Shown here: piece by piece, positions 34,901 to 49,900 of the stretch
Numbering within the stretch: the first letter of the stretch is position 1
Layout of the letters: every line of letters starts with the position of its first letter
Source: Steinernema hermaphroditum
Taxonomy: Eukaryota > Nematoda > Chromadorea > Rhabditida > Steinernematidae
Reading direction: 5' to 3'
NCBI GenBank assembly: GCA_030435675.1
Contig: CM059623.1
Span: 13,238,092-13,302,091, forward strand
DNA: 64,000 bases
Made by a program: the position numbers and the translations under genes
The notes under the pieces: model-generated
Seen by the model: the letters and a program-made list of their open reading frames with translations, nothing else
What the model was told of the DNA's origin: nothing
The model's database searches: none

Positions 34901-37900
34901 GGCAATCATATTATCGTATCCGTGTTGCGGCGATGGTGGGGATTGATATCTGCTTGAGAGAGCACCGGAATGAATCCTCTGATGATGAGGCGCGTGACCG
35001 TTCGACGAGTTCTGATGTGGTCCAGCGAGTACGGTCACACTTCCATTCCGCCGCAGGGTCGAATGGCCCGATTCGAGTTGCGTCTCACGTGGAATCGAAC
35101 CGCCACGGTGTGAGTCAACGGAAGAGCGCGAGAGGATTGGCGACGGAGGGACGATCGTTGTAGCGGCTCCGGAGCGCGGACTTCGCGAGGATGACGAGGC
35201 GGTGGAACTGAAATGGAACATCATGACATCGCTGTTAGTGTCCATGAGGGCAAGGTGCAGTGTAGGGCTTCAGAGCAAGCGGTGAAGGAACCACGCCTCA
35301 GATCCGAATATCCTTTAAAGCCAGAACCACTGGCGTGCACATACACAGATTGTATTTAACCACAGGTCATACTGGGAACGCAAAGAAGGTTGGACGAACA
35401 TTATGTAGTGGATCGAATTGAACTTGATTGGTGAATTAGTCAATTACTGAGAAGACTACATTCGACAAAGCTTTCTCCCAAAGGGCACCTTATGCAGCTC
35501 TCTGCCAAGCGCCCACGATTTTGCACACAGATTAAAAGGTACATACTGACTTCATCAGGATTTGCAGTTTAATCGGCTGCTTTTAGTGCGTTTAAAAATA
35601 AACTTTACTTCAAGAATTCAGATTAAAATCCTCTTGGCTCAAAGAGGATTTAAGATATCACGTCAATGATTTGAACTCACTCCGATTGCACCCAATCATA
35701 GGGCATTTGAAGGACATCAAGGAAGTATACAGCTGTTGGACAATTTCGAGATTGGGGTGTCTGAACCTGCTTGGTCTTGATTTCATAATTGTCTAATAAA
35801 GAGTCTGAGGTATAACAAATCATAATCAGAAAGATGTGTGTGAGTACTTTGTGGGTTCGCTCAGGACGCCAGGACTTTAGGGCAACGAAATTTCGATGGA
35901 AAACTCAATTTAACACACTTGAAATGGACTATCTTTGAGGACATTCTTAGAATTAGAAAAAAGTGCAGAAATTTCTCGTTCATCTTCACGGAGATTAGAT
36001 CCTAAAGCTAAGTGCTAGTTGTCATTGGGTTGGCCAGAGTGGTGTGGACTATATTCAGCATAGCAAGGAAGACTTCCCTACTTTCTTATTTGGAGTTCAT
36101 GAAGAATCTTGGTACTACCAGTTTTAGATCTAACCGGGTTCTTCATAACTCATCTAAAATGCACTTAACTCGTCGCTTCTTTAAAGACCATACTAATTAA
36201 AATGGAGTACGAGGCGCAAGCTACGGAAGCTTCGAAAAGGCGACAAGACAGCCCTCAATATGGCCGTCAAAGACAGGACTCTATCACGTAGGAACGACGG
36301 CCGACCCAGAATAGTCCACTCGGCACGCATTCTCCGTATTCCACATCAAAACAGATTTGTCAATCAGAGATATAAATACAAATTGCTTCCGGAAAACAAA
36401 ATTAAAACTGTTATCGTCAAGCGTTGACGTAGGAAAGCCAGCAATTCTCAATATGTAAATATCGTTATAAATAACACTTGTCCTTAACACGCATTGGACA
36501 AACAAGATCGCCCTAGGGATTAGAAGTGCGCGAGCAGCAGATAAAAACAACCTCGCACGTCACCGCAATTGACCTTTCCATTCGAACCACCTTAGCGCGC
36601 TCCAGTTAGCTCGTAAATTCCAGCACTAACAGGACAAAGCCGCAGTCGGCGAGGCGCTAATGTTAGCCAATGTAACGCGAAAATGATTGACTCTGCCGCC
36701 GGCGGCGATTCGGCGAACAATCGGCTCCGCCACCGATGAACAGCTCGCTAATGTGCTGCTGGCGACGGAGTTCGAACGGAAAAGAAACTCGAAAAACTGG
36801 TCCCGTACCGCTCACTGTCTCGCTGTGCGTGTTTGTGTTGTCTGAACGAAGCGGCGGCGCATGGTCATTCGCGCGCCGAGTGGACAGTGGATCGCGCGTT
36901 TCACTATTCACGCTCCGCCACTTCCGACGACAAACCGTTGGCGGCTTGAAAGCGAAAGGGACGTAAACTCAGAGCGGAACGGGAATGTGAACGAAGTTCA
37001 CAATGAAAGCGGCGTTCTAGGGAGCCATGGCACTAATAAGAAAATGGTGTTGGGTCATTAATAAGTGCCATACACGACAAAGATCTTTAAATGTCAAAGA
37101 AACCCCTAAAACATTGGGAGACCCCTAAGACCAAACTTGGGATAATTAGAACTGATCACAGAAAAAAAGTGTATAATGAGCTCTATTTTTATCACCCTGT
37201 TTTTGAAGGTGTGCTCGCTCAGGCACTGGGCAATGTACAACAGACAGCTTTGGCTGCAGTGCTCGCCTACTGGTGGCAATGACGACAGTGACGGCCGTCA
37301 ATGACTACATGTCCAGCGACCGACACAGTACACAAGCGTTTGCGTGCTGAAGTTTAGCTCATCATCAGTAGGAATGCATTTCTGCCAGCTAGATGCGAGA
37401 AAACAGAGACATGGACGGCTATCCAAGTACTTCGCACATTAATATCGCCATATGGCAGCCCGAACCCTCGCAACATCTTCGAGAACGACCAGAAATCGAA
37501 AGAGTGATAGTGAAACTGACAAAAAACGAGACAGAGCTATGAAAGTGCCAACAGTTACTAGTACAACTCGGATGGCAGGCTATAGATACGCTAGGTTGGC
37601 AGACTGGCAGTGTGCCTGTCTGTCATGCTAGACGACGAGGGTTCAGTCCTCCGTGGGTATGCCTCGAAGTGAATATTCAGTAAATCTCTTCTTCAGATTA
37701 GCACATTCAGCAAGTAATGGATTGGGGTGAACCTGGTTATTGCAGAAATCAAAAATGACCGGATACTATCATATGTTCGATGCATCACAAAAAGTGTTGT
37801 CCCACAATACTACGCCTAGAAATTCCTATGTATCCCGAAGCAAACATCAGAAATCTTATTAAAAAACACACACTCAAGTCACCAGCGGACAAAAATAATC

Positions 37901-40900
37901 GACTGAAAAACTTTCACAAATATAAACAACAGTTCAGCTTCGTTTCCTCTTGAGCGACCTGATCAGAAAAACAATCAAACCCATCACATATCAAAAATTC
38001 ACTTAAACTACTATATCATGTATAATAAACAAAACATCCTGCCATTCGGCCTTCCTCTCCCGCAACAGCTGCAATAATCTCCGTTTTTTCCGCATCCATC
38101 CAGGTGCTTGCTGTCCACATAATTGCCTCAGCATGCCTGCCGGACGTATCCAATAAAAACACAAAAACAAAGCGCTTAATGAAGCGGTGGCCCAAGCGAT
38201 ATACATATACAACGGAAAAGAAAGGACCCAAAGCAGAGCAGTTCATTCTCTAAGGCACTCAGAAAAGCGAAGAACAGAGCGTCTCCACTTCGACCTCGCA
38301 AACAAACAATCGCGCGGGACTTCGGTCAATTTGGAATCGCCCAAAAAGTGACGAACAGCACGAACTGGTTCCACTGCAATGGGCGGATGAGTGATCAAAG
38401 GGGGCGAATCCGCAAGGCGATCATATGTCATAATTTGAGAAACTAATAAATGACAAATCGGATCAAGGTCGCAAATGTGTCGTCGATGGTGGTGATTGAT
38501 GGACTTGTTTGAGGTCTCTGTGGCTAACGGTGAAATGACTAATACTGATAGAATGCGGAATTATCGAAAAACAATACATCTAAAGAATCTTCGAAAAGTT
38601 CTTCCAAAAAAGACCATAGTTTCCTTATGAAAGTGATGTGAATAATGACGAATAATTCACGAATACTAGCCAAAAACAGCAACCCGTGCACAACAGAACA
38701 GTCTTTAAAATGAGTAGAAATACAATGCATTGTGTTTATGGTAACTACCTTGTGAGAATACCGTCTAATCAGTCGTTCACAAAATACTATGTACCTGACA
38801 ATACATGCGTGTATTTGCAAATCGACAAGTGGCACAAAAATCCTACTTGAAATATCAATAGAGTAGCAGTACACAATAAAGATAACTCGGAAGGAAGTCA
38901 ACGAAACTGGTAGCACCGTTTGAAGTTAACATAAAAGGAGGATATCTTCTCATTCTCCCCACGCATAAGAGACAATAAAAATGTGGCATATTCAATGGAA
39001 AATATGATCGACGGCGATCGTAGCTGCATCAAAAATCAAAAACATTTTGATCACCTTGAAATGAGGCATCAAAAACATGGACCACTTACCCTTCTTCTCG
39101 TTATTTTTAGTTAAAAAAAATAATTGTGTAGATGTTGTACGAGTGACATGTCTCATAAATTTACTCTGCGTTGCTCCCCTGCATCCTGAGGCGTTGACCG
39201 ACAATGCCCCTCATTGTTATATTTGGTTTTGCGATCCAAAACAAAAAGATCCACAAAAACCTCCAAAAGAGAAAAGACAAATCATTGCAGCCAACCCCAG
39301 AAAAGCTCAACCTGCAAAAATGAGGAGCTATATCGAATTAATATTTGCTTATCTCTACGGCTACCATACGCTAATAGCAAAATGATCTTTCAACTCAGAA
39401 GTTGATCACACCTTAGTGCCTCATCGAACAGTCTTCGTGTGGCTCAAATCACCCAACATGAAATCCCACAAAAGTCATAGCAACTCACCTATTCCTCTTC
39501 CGCCTTTCACCTTCTCTCCGCGCAGCAGGTGGCGGTTTCGCGTCGCTCTCCTCATGGTAAGAACGATAGAGCGCCTCGCCCCAAGGACCAACGGCGAATT
39601 TGAGCATTTTATCACTTCCGCCAATCTAATCAGTCCCTCTCATCGCCGCATGAACACATATGCGTACACTGCGGCAGCGAGCGGGACAGTCGATGACGAA
39701 CGCTTTTCCCTCGGGCGTCTTTAAGATAACGGGGGGCGGCGCTCCGTCCGCTTCCTTCCCACCATGTGAGCAGTCCTAGCAGAGCAATCAATGCAGGAGC
39801 AGGAGGGTGAACAATTGCGGTAAAAGCCCTCGGCAACGCGGCAAAAAAGCGTGACAAGAGGCGCGGCGCACCGCACCCTAACCCTAAGCTGCTGCGAGTT
39901 TGCAAATTAAATTAGCATGTAATTTCGTTTAGCGCTGGCGAAGAAGCTGTTGCGCTGTGTCAAGGCACTCTATTGAAACGTGATTCACGACGTCGAGAGC
40001 GTCGCCCCGATTTGGAATTTATTATTTGTTTGCCAGCAGCGGCCCCCTTTTGAAGAACTGTGGGAATTTGGCACGAAGAAGGGGTATCGATTTCTGTGTG
40101 AAAGGGGATTTGATTGAGCACTTTGACTAATAAGGGCTTTCGAATGAGTACTGCAGGGATTACTATGTGAGACGGACGGATTACTATTTAACAGATTCCC
40201 GAAACATGATATGTGATAGTTTCAAGTGCGTACTTAGCAGATTCAGTTATAAGATACCACAGGATATCCAAACGGAATGACCGCCAAAAATAAAAAGCAA
40301 TCAGTTTTACAGACATTTCGGCTAAGAAGACAGCACAAACTAATGGGACAGCTGACTTTAACTTTGACGTCGCGTCCTGTGGTTAAGGAAGAAGAGAAGG
40401 TACGAGTATGGTATCTTCGTTTATCCGTTGTGTATAACAAGATAGATATCTCTGGCATTGATTTGAAGAGTGTATACGTTAAATTTGAGTTTCAAAAATG
40501 AACTATATTGATAGTGATAGCAGAAACATGCTGCCAAGATAATCATCAGGTATACAGGGTGGCCCAGAAGTATTAATGGGATAGCGGTCAATATACAGAA
40601 CACAAAGACATCAAATCGAGTGGGATACAAATTTCAAAAATCATTAGTAAGTAGTGAATAACAAACGATGAAACAGAATCTTCCAAGCGTGTGCATTTGT
40701 GCAAGCATCCTAAGACCCTTTACGGCAACCTTGCCAGAAATAAAATCAAGCTCAACAATTCACCAACTACAGGGTACCCCCATCGCTTTTCATAGAAAGA
40801 GCTTTTCATATATGCCAATACGTAGATGATCTCAATGTTGTCTTGATTGACATAACCGGCTACGCTAGCGTTAAGTAGTCACTAAACGTTCAACCTTTTG

Positions 40901-43900
40901 CCAAACCCTGATTACACAGTTAATTGGTATTGGTTCGCGCAAAAATCGACATGAATTCAGTTGCCTAATAAGAAACAGCTGAATTCTTGGTGGTTGACTG
41001 GTTGGCAAAAATCACTTTTCTGAGCGAGTTAGCAAATACTCGCACATTCAGCTAACAGGTATAAACGAACTGCTTTTCAAAATGGGCCCAAAAGTTCATT
41101 CACCGTATCTGGTGCAAACTAGCAGGCATCTGCAAATGCACTTTTTTCTAACGACTGGCGCCACGACATTTCCGAGAACGGATTTTGGAAAAGTGCAGCA
41201 TCAGATCTTTGCAGCAGCTCTTGCGTGCTTAGCCTTTGCACGGGAGATATCTTATAAGGTCAAGCCGTGAAACCATGTGAATCAGCGGACGGCGTAAGTT
41301 AGAAAACAAGAAATACTGGTTGTTCCTAGAAGTGGTTGAAGTCGGCCAGACGGTAAATAAAAGAAGAAAAAGCACGTGTACTAATCCCTAATGACCATGT
41401 TGAAAACATCTCCAAGAAGGAGGCAGTCTTGTAGGAGGGGATCAACCAATAGTCTATTAGGATATGGACAAAATGAGCAAAATTCTGAATCGTTTTCATA
41501 AAGATCTGTGACAAACAGACACCGGCTTGTCTAGAAAGTGTAAAAGGCGAAATCCAGTTTTCTTTTTGTATCTTTATAGGAACGATCTGATCAAGTAAAT
41601 ATCCCTATGTTGCTTCTCACCTGTTCCTATAAAGCCGTCAATTTCCCTCTTGCTATCGATTTGCAGGAAACGAAAGACATCGCGTTGACGGACAATCTGC
41701 ATAATCGCTCTGACATTTGGATGATCGAGCGGGGCGTTCAATGACGTCACAACTTCTCCCACTCTTTCGCCCAATCTTCGCGCGTACGCCGAAAACACAC
41801 AATTCACACGGTAATCCGTACCAATCTCATGATTAGGGTTTCAGCCGCCGAAAGCAGCCTCAATGGGGCGTTTGTGGAAATGCGCGAACCGAAGGTCGCC
41901 ATAGAAAGAAACGTCGAAAACGCAGGGACGACGAACAGGTGTTCAAGGAGGGCTGACTAATGTCGTCGGTGTCAATGTCGCGAAGACGAAAAACAAGCGA
42001 TGTTTACGCTATTCAAATGTGCTATTTTGTCAAAGCTGTGGTTAGCCGCCGTCGTCGTCGGCGGCTCAAGGGATATTGACAGGATGTGGGAGAAATTATG
42101 GGGGGTTATAATGATGGAATGCTGATGGATTGATGGGATTCGCTGGAAAAAGCCACATACGAAAATAGACTATATTAACCGTAAAAAAAGAATATTGAAA
42201 CCGTAAAAATTAAGTAAAAAGAAAAAAAAGCTGTTTTTGTGTAAAAAAAATTGTCAAAATCGAATAACTAGCCAACCAAACTGGTCCACGAGGGTTGTTC
42301 TCGTTTGTAAAGTTTTGCAAGTAATTGTGTACTGCGGTTTAAATGACTAATCGTCTCCATAAGATGCTAGTTTATCACGCCTTCTGGAAGTGCACTGCAG
42401 ATTGCAAATAAGAATCTCATTAGTGTGGGCATGATTCTCGTAATTGAGTGTAGCACGTAGCACGGACTTGCGCATCCTTATAATGATATTGATGAATTGA
42501 AGGCATTTGTTGTCATAGGCCATGTTATAGAATGAATGTACGGAAATACGCTGTATGAACCGTAAAAAATGAATAAATTTTTAAGCAGCAATAAATTAAA
42601 TAACTACCTTTGGCGCCAAAGGTTACTTTGATCATGAAAAGCGTTTGCCTCCTTCGAAAGCAACAGCAGAGGATACAAGTATTTCAAAGCTTGTGAAGAG
42701 ATGTGGGTGACTAATGCTCATAAAAGATGTTAAAAAATAAACACCAGCCATACGAGTCAAAAATGTTACATTTTACAGTCAAAAATACTGCAATCTTTTC
42801 TGTTTTCTCCAAAGATGTTACATTATCACGCCTTCTGGGATTGCATTGCACTCAGCAGGAGACAAACAAGAATCACAGTCATATTATCGGTATGATTCTC
42901 GTAATTGTGTACAACATCGCCATAAATGCGAACGGTTTGCAAGCTATTTTCCACGGAAAACTTGGAAAGTGTCTTATTTTTGATCTAATCGCTGCACACA
43001 AAAACATATGCTATCAATGAAGAAGTCGCGGGAAAAGATGACAGAGTTATTCATCCTTATTTTGAAAGGAAGTGCTGCTATTATCAAAAATCTTTACAAT
43101 TCATCGTTTGCCCGCATGCACAGAATGCCAATCAAATCGGCCCAATGTCACAAAGCAGAGCATCACCCTTTTCGACTAGCAGCACTCAACATGAAAAGGA
43201 CATGTTATTGCATCCACCCGAAAACAGTTTTTAGAAAGCGTCTCTATTTTCAGAGAAAATCGAGCACTGAGTCGTTCCGAAGCACTTTTCGGAGAAGAGC
43301 TTTGCGCATAACAAGAAATACTTATTAAAAACAGACATCCAACTCTTATGGACTATATGGAGAGGAGAAAGCGCGCCTAGTGATACTAGAAACTGGAAAG
43401 GACATGTTTTCGAACTTAGCGTAAAAGGGTGTGCTGCATGTGATGTTTTTGGTGTAAGTGCACTCGGTGGAACTATCAATCACTAGGCGGCTACTTATCA
43501 AAAAGTACCTTCAAAATGAGAGTGAAAACATCGAGATTTCCAACGAATTTGTGCTTAAAGCGACATTTTTTGAGACGTACACAGATAACAAACAGCTTCT
43601 TACTAAGAACCGCTTAGAAATCAAAGTGAAAACAACCGCTTATTCCTAGAAATGGCGCGAAAACACTTGAGATGGACGTACGCTTTTTATAGGAAAGCAT
43701 TCGGGGAGCGCATGCCTTAAATATACCTTTAAGCCAGAAGAACATATATAGCGGCCTTCTGCAAAAATATTAAGAAACAAAAGTCACTTTATGTAAAAAA
43801 TGTGATGCAGGGACCCATGTCTCATGCTGGCCTAAAAACACTTCATGAAAGATAGACATTAGTGGAATATTTCTGTATAACGGCCTCCAATTTTGACAGC

Positions 43901-46900
43901 ACTTACCCCATGACGACGCCCATGATCAGTCAACGTCTTCTAGCCACGTCGTCTAGTTCACCAGACCCTAAACTAAGACGAGGCGCTGACTAAGCGTCTA
44001 ATGCAGGAAACCACCATAACACACAAGACATCTCTGTGTTTCCGAGAATTACTTAGCCATCTTAAAGATCACCAGTGAATCACACTTCATCCGCTTGAAA
44101 TTTCTAATAGAATCAGTGGTCGGGCTTGTAATGTGCGGTAAAAATGCCATGTTTCCGTCACACAACGAGCGTTAAGAGAAAAAGCGTTTTGAGCCAATCT
44201 GGCAAAAAAAATCTGAAGGCAGTGTTGTCATGTGCCAAATCTGTCTCACAAATTTGTATATACCACGTGAGATTCAGTCACCCCGATGATTTCCTCACGG
44301 TGAGCGATAAGCAAAACCATTTGAAGCAATCGACCATAGGAGACAATATGAAGCTATTAATTACCGCAAAAATTTGTAAGTACCACTAGTCGTGAGATTC
44401 AGTCACCACGGAATTGTCAAAAAATTCCATAGCAACGATTCTCTAAAGACCAAAGAGGAAGGAAATGGAATGAGTAATGAAGCATGAGACTTTGTTTCCC
44501 GGAACTACTTTTCCAATTCTCATGAAATCGGTAACCAGATTAATCTATGTCCGCCGTGTACTTCTGAACAGAAGAAGCCAAACCATGTTAACCAAAAATC
44601 TATTCCATTCATTCATAGACCACCCTCTTGTAGCTTTGTTTGTTGTATTATTACGACCTGCCTGTGCATCGCATACTTTAAAGTATGGATATATCAGTAG
44701 AAAAGTGGCACTTTACACGACAGCAAAAGTTTTAAAAAAATTAGCGTTAAACTCGTTTCTTACTGACCAATTGTAGCTGCAAAAATGCATCAAATAGCTA
44801 CGCGCCAGCGACAAAAAGCAGTAATAGTCCTACTTTTGATGTGTTGAAAATCTAAAAAACAAGACCTTTGATTTGTCCAGATTTTCAGCTGTCATACACG
44901 AAAGCAAAAACAATGCACTTCGTCTGTAAAATTTCTGTACATGTTAGGTGTAATGGCTACTCGAAATAGTTAAGTACCGATCACGACGCCCAAAAATGCA
45001 AGCCTTCTTATGTGAATGTTCGCAGTACTTAAAAGTGTCCGCCTCAAATCGATCTGATAAATGCCACACGGTTAAGCATAGATTATTGAACAATTTTCAA
45101 TTGGGTCTGAAGACGACACTTCTTGTCCTCTTTTTAGCTTAATATAATGCATCACAGCCTTCATTACACAGGACTGCTAGACGACAACCAGATATCCAAA
45201 GGACGACACTTCCCTGGAAATATCTTCCGAAGAACCAACGACTAGTAGAGTTATAATTTTTCAAAAATCTAATGAAATTAATCTTTACTCACGCACTCCA
45301 CCTTCCCACCAAGCACCTTGACTCCACCAATGAGCAAACACACATAGCTGAAGAGGCCGAAATTCGAGAAATCACAGCAACCAGAAAATCGCGCGCCACT
45401 CTCCAGCCTCCCGAGCCCCTCTATTGAAAGGATCAAACATTCGCCGAGCCGGCTGCGGCGTAGATTCCCAGAAATCGACGAGGAAATTGTCCCGCCGCGG
45501 TGTTATTAGGTAATGAGAGGAGGACGGCGGCGACGGAAATGTGTTCCGAGAAATCGGACGCGAAAAAGCGTCGCTGTGGGAATGAAGCGAGGGTGAGACG
45601 CGTGGATAGGCATGGCCACCCGGAGAGAGATGGCCATGTTTCGGACAGACATTTTTTGTTTTCCTCCTTTGCGACGTCTAGACGTGGCGCTGCAGACGCG
45701 CCATCTCGGGAAGAGACGCGTGCACACGGCGAACAGGGGAAATGCGGCCGCTTGAGGGGGCTCCGGAGAAGTGGCCGTCGGCATTGTGGGCGGCTGCTGG
45801 AATAACACCTGAACGGAAGTTATGCGGTTATGCATGGCGTTGGCGTGTACGTCGGCGACACGGAAGAGCGCGCAAGGTTTAATCGGAACGATCGAAGTGA
45901 TGTGGGAAATTAATTAGTTCTTGAAAGAGGTGACCAATTTTGCAGAATGGTTCTGAGAAAATGTATAAAAAGAGTGGGACGTCGGCACATAAGAGATGGA
46001 ATTGGGACCACTAAGCTCAAGCCTCAATATAAAAAAACCAAAGGCGAGCCGCTTAAATGTCATACTTTGAAGAAGTTTAAGAATGCTTTGATTGCTTTCC
46101 ATATCTGTTACAGAGAATATGCCACTGGTGCTTGACGCTTATTGCTTAAGTTTTGTGGTAAGAAATATGCTCAAAGAAAGAATGTCACTTTAGCTTTTAC
46201 GAGTTTTACGGGTGTACAAGTCTATGCTCTTGGACCAACGGCTTCCACCGTGCAGGACACCTATTATAGCACGTATTATCCACTTGGTGCTAAAAAAATA
46301 AAAGTTTATCTGTATTTCGATTAGAGGATCGCAAATTAGTGATTAGACCGAGGAGTGAACCGGTTTCAGTTGAAGTAGAAGATATAACTTAGGGAATTTT
46401 TAAATTAATAACCGCATGTAATATCAAAAGATGCAAAGATATCTGGAACCAGAGATCTCCCCGGCACCATATGCAACGAAAATTTCAACCGTTTGCGGGG
46501 AGCGGTGCGAAGGGAGCACAGACAAATGAAGAGAAAGGGTGTGAAGCGACGGGGCACAGAGCATCCGATTTTCTCTCGCCGTCTGTGCTCTTTCCGCACC
46601 GCTCCTTGCGAACATTCGCAATTGCCTCAAGTATATGCAGTGCCGGTCCAGAACAGGTCGTGGCCAGCCGACACAAGATGGCAAAAGGACAAAAATTCAA
46701 AACTTCATTCATACTCTTAATAGTGAGTAGCCCTACCCGACTCTATTCACTACTGCTGGCTCTCATTCCCATAGCCTAGAAAACTGTCCCGATCTGCGTC
46801 ATCAGGAAATCCGTCAAATCCTTTTTTCTACATATTATTGGTCACGATCTTCAAATCGAAGATCGCGATGAGAGGAGCTTTCAAAAAATACGAAAGACGC

Positions 46901-49900
46901 CAAATTTCAGTTCTTGAGTTCTACTACTCTTATTCTCTGTAAGCACAAGTTCTTCAGAAGCGGAAAACAGTTCCATGTAAAATTTCAGAAAACAATTTAA
47001 AAAACTTCTACCGTATATCTTAAATTGAGGCGCAAGTTCCATAAAAGGGAAAACTCTTCACTACGCTCCATTACGATTTCAAAAATACATAGAGTTTCAG
47101 TATGTGATGAAAAGAGTATAGCAGACAGGGTAATCAATTTCGATCAAGGTTGGAACAATGAAATAGCGTCAAAGATTTAATTACGGTTCACTGAAAACGC
47201 CCTAACCTATGTCCCGCACAGCATGAGCAAAAATTAAAACATCGTCCAACATGAGAATCCTATAATTAACGAAGCCCACAAAAAACGGACATTCAATTAG
47301 AACACTTCCGCTGGTAATGGTATCCGTTCACGAAGCCAAACACATTTCCGCCGTTACTCATCGCCGATGTAAGAAAACATCATGGCAATCATCGAACAGA
47401 ACCAGAAGACATAAGGAACTTGTCAAAAATGAAAAGCTTGGTTAATAGCTGGTTCGCAATGTGTCCGAATCTCATAAAACCTGGAAAACATAAATATGGC
47501 ACTATGAACATCTTTATTAGTCGGTTGATGTCATCCTTGTTGTCACAAGAAATTCAATACCCCATTAATTTAAATACCCCTTGCAGCGTATCGCCGTTTT
47601 TTACCGTTTATACGTCGTACAGTTTCCTCATGAGTTTCAGATTTCCGAGCGTCATTGTCTAGTTCAGGTCTAGGCTGACAAGTTAAAAGTTATCAATAGC
47701 GAAACGTTTCGACTCCGAAAAGCTGACTGACAGAATAGCAAATCAATTGTTTACCACGGCCACACCATGCTTTCAGGAGTCCACTAATGTGTATATATAT
47801 CCCAATGAGTTGATTCCTTCCCAAGGTTCCCGACAGCATATCATCCGACAAAAATTTGTAAAGAAGCACTGCAAAGTTGGACAGAAAGGGCACTGTTGGT
47901 TTGCAAAGTTTACGATTAAGAAGAAGCTAATTTTCATAGAGCACTGTTGAATAGATTGAAGGAGGTTACTGAGAACCCAAACATAACACCCGCCATGAAG
48001 CGGTCACACGTACCGTGAACCGCTTTTTAGCGCCTTCAAAAATGCACTATTCAACATATTTTCAAGCTGTCTGCTGCAGCTTGGGTATACCCTATGACCT
48101 CATATTACGAGCGTACAACTGACAGCTGATCCGAAAACAGAGCAGTACAAAATTCAAAGCACATAGCATGCAAAATTGTTGCAAAAATTACAAAATAAAA
48201 ATAAAAGCATCAGCAGACATAAAAGCCATGAAATGACATTAGTAGAATTTCCAAAAATACATTATTGCCCACGCTTTTCGAGTTTTCACAAACTTGCAAC
48301 TCAAGGGTCGAAATAATACAAATCAATGGAGTACCTCTAAGAGAATGAAGAAAGTTTAGCACACAGATCGCATTTCATCATTGACAAGGAAAAGAATTCA
48401 GTAGGACACTGAAGATGAGACGACTACCGCATGAAATATCACCTTCGTTCGCTTTCAAAAAACATCTAGCCCAACTAATCCTCACAACGGATTCCTACTT
48501 TAGCTTTAGCTGGAGTTACGTGTTCGAATTCTTTGTAAAAATTATCTAATTCTATGCATATCACTGAGATATCACGTATTATCTCTATGTTAAACTTGCA
48601 ATTCCGCCTACATTAGATTTCTCATAATCAATCCTTCCACTTCAACCGTTCCACGAAAACACACCCGCGGCGACACGTTTCAACGAACCAAAAACAGCGC
48701 AGCACCTCGCATTATTGTTCTAATCAAGTCAGCCGATCTGCGCTGCCGGAGAAGGCGGCGCCCACCTGTCATCCCCAGCGCGGAGTCGTGTAATGCGCGC
48801 AAAGAGAAGTGCGCGCGAGTGCCTTATCCTTCAAGGTCAGTGCCGCCGCTGTCGACGGTTCGCCTGACAAGGAGACTCTTGTCGGTTCTACTCCTCCGTC
48901 GGCGACCACGAGAGGGCTACGTAATAATTACTATTACGCCACTTGCAGTCACTGACACACATGTAGTCGTCAGAGGACAATTGAGGGAGGTGAAGAGTGT
49001 TTAGACGGCCGCTGAACCGAAAGGCGCGCGAAAACGAGTGGCTGATCCGCGCAGGGATTAGGTTCGGCGGTTTGGGATTATCAAGAGATCAGGTGCAAAC
49101 GAAAAGGAAATGTGATGCCGGAACTCTTCGATAATATTCCTGAAGATTCCTCCTTAGAAATGCGCATAATGATATCTTATGGTCTAGTGTACCGAAATCT
49201 TAACTTTAGCTTAGTTGCCTTCGCATATCAATCAAAAATTAGCATGTTTCGGACAAATTTATTTATATGCCATTTAAGATATTAATTGAAAAAATACTAT
49301 ACTTACTTATGCCACTGTCTGAGCCACCTAGTAGCGTTGGGGAATATGGCACTGGTTTACCAAAGTGACTATTACAAGAGTGTTTAGGTAAACTGGTATG
49401 AATATAAGGTCGGGTGCCAGGAATATGAGGTCTTAGTAATATGTACATAAGAGTCAGGTGTTCGAAAAGTGCTGTTATGAAATTGAAATGTCCCCGAGCT
49501 TTCCGACAGAAAGCCTTTAAAATGCACAAAACATGATAGTGTAGCTATGAAGCTATATTTAAGCGGTGCTCAAATTAACAGGCTAACTTTGCGTGACAGA
49601 TCAAAAATGAACCCGTGAAAAAGTAAAATATATAAAAAACAAGGCCCAGAAGACATTTAATGGGCACTCTTGACAATTCTAACCGGAGATTATTGCGACC
49701 ATGGCCTTCCGTGCAAAAATACAACATTTCATTTCGAATAATGTCTACCGAAGGATAACACCTTGAGGAAACCCTCCCTTAAAAGGCTTTTCATTCTAAG
49801 ATAATCCACTTTCTTGAAGTGCTAGCAAAAACACCTTTTTTAAGTTCGGAAAGCTTCAATAGAGAAGTAAGCTTTTGATCGTCGCTCAACTCTACCATAA

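Noticed and set aside
37590..37665. tRNA-like segment with a B-box-like gggttcagtcc
   Set aside because: No acceptor stem or anticodon arm could be folded; at most a SINE remnant.
39880..39900. accctaaccctaagc, telomere-like
   Set aside because: Only two units, and not the nematode TTAGGC type; chance occurrence.
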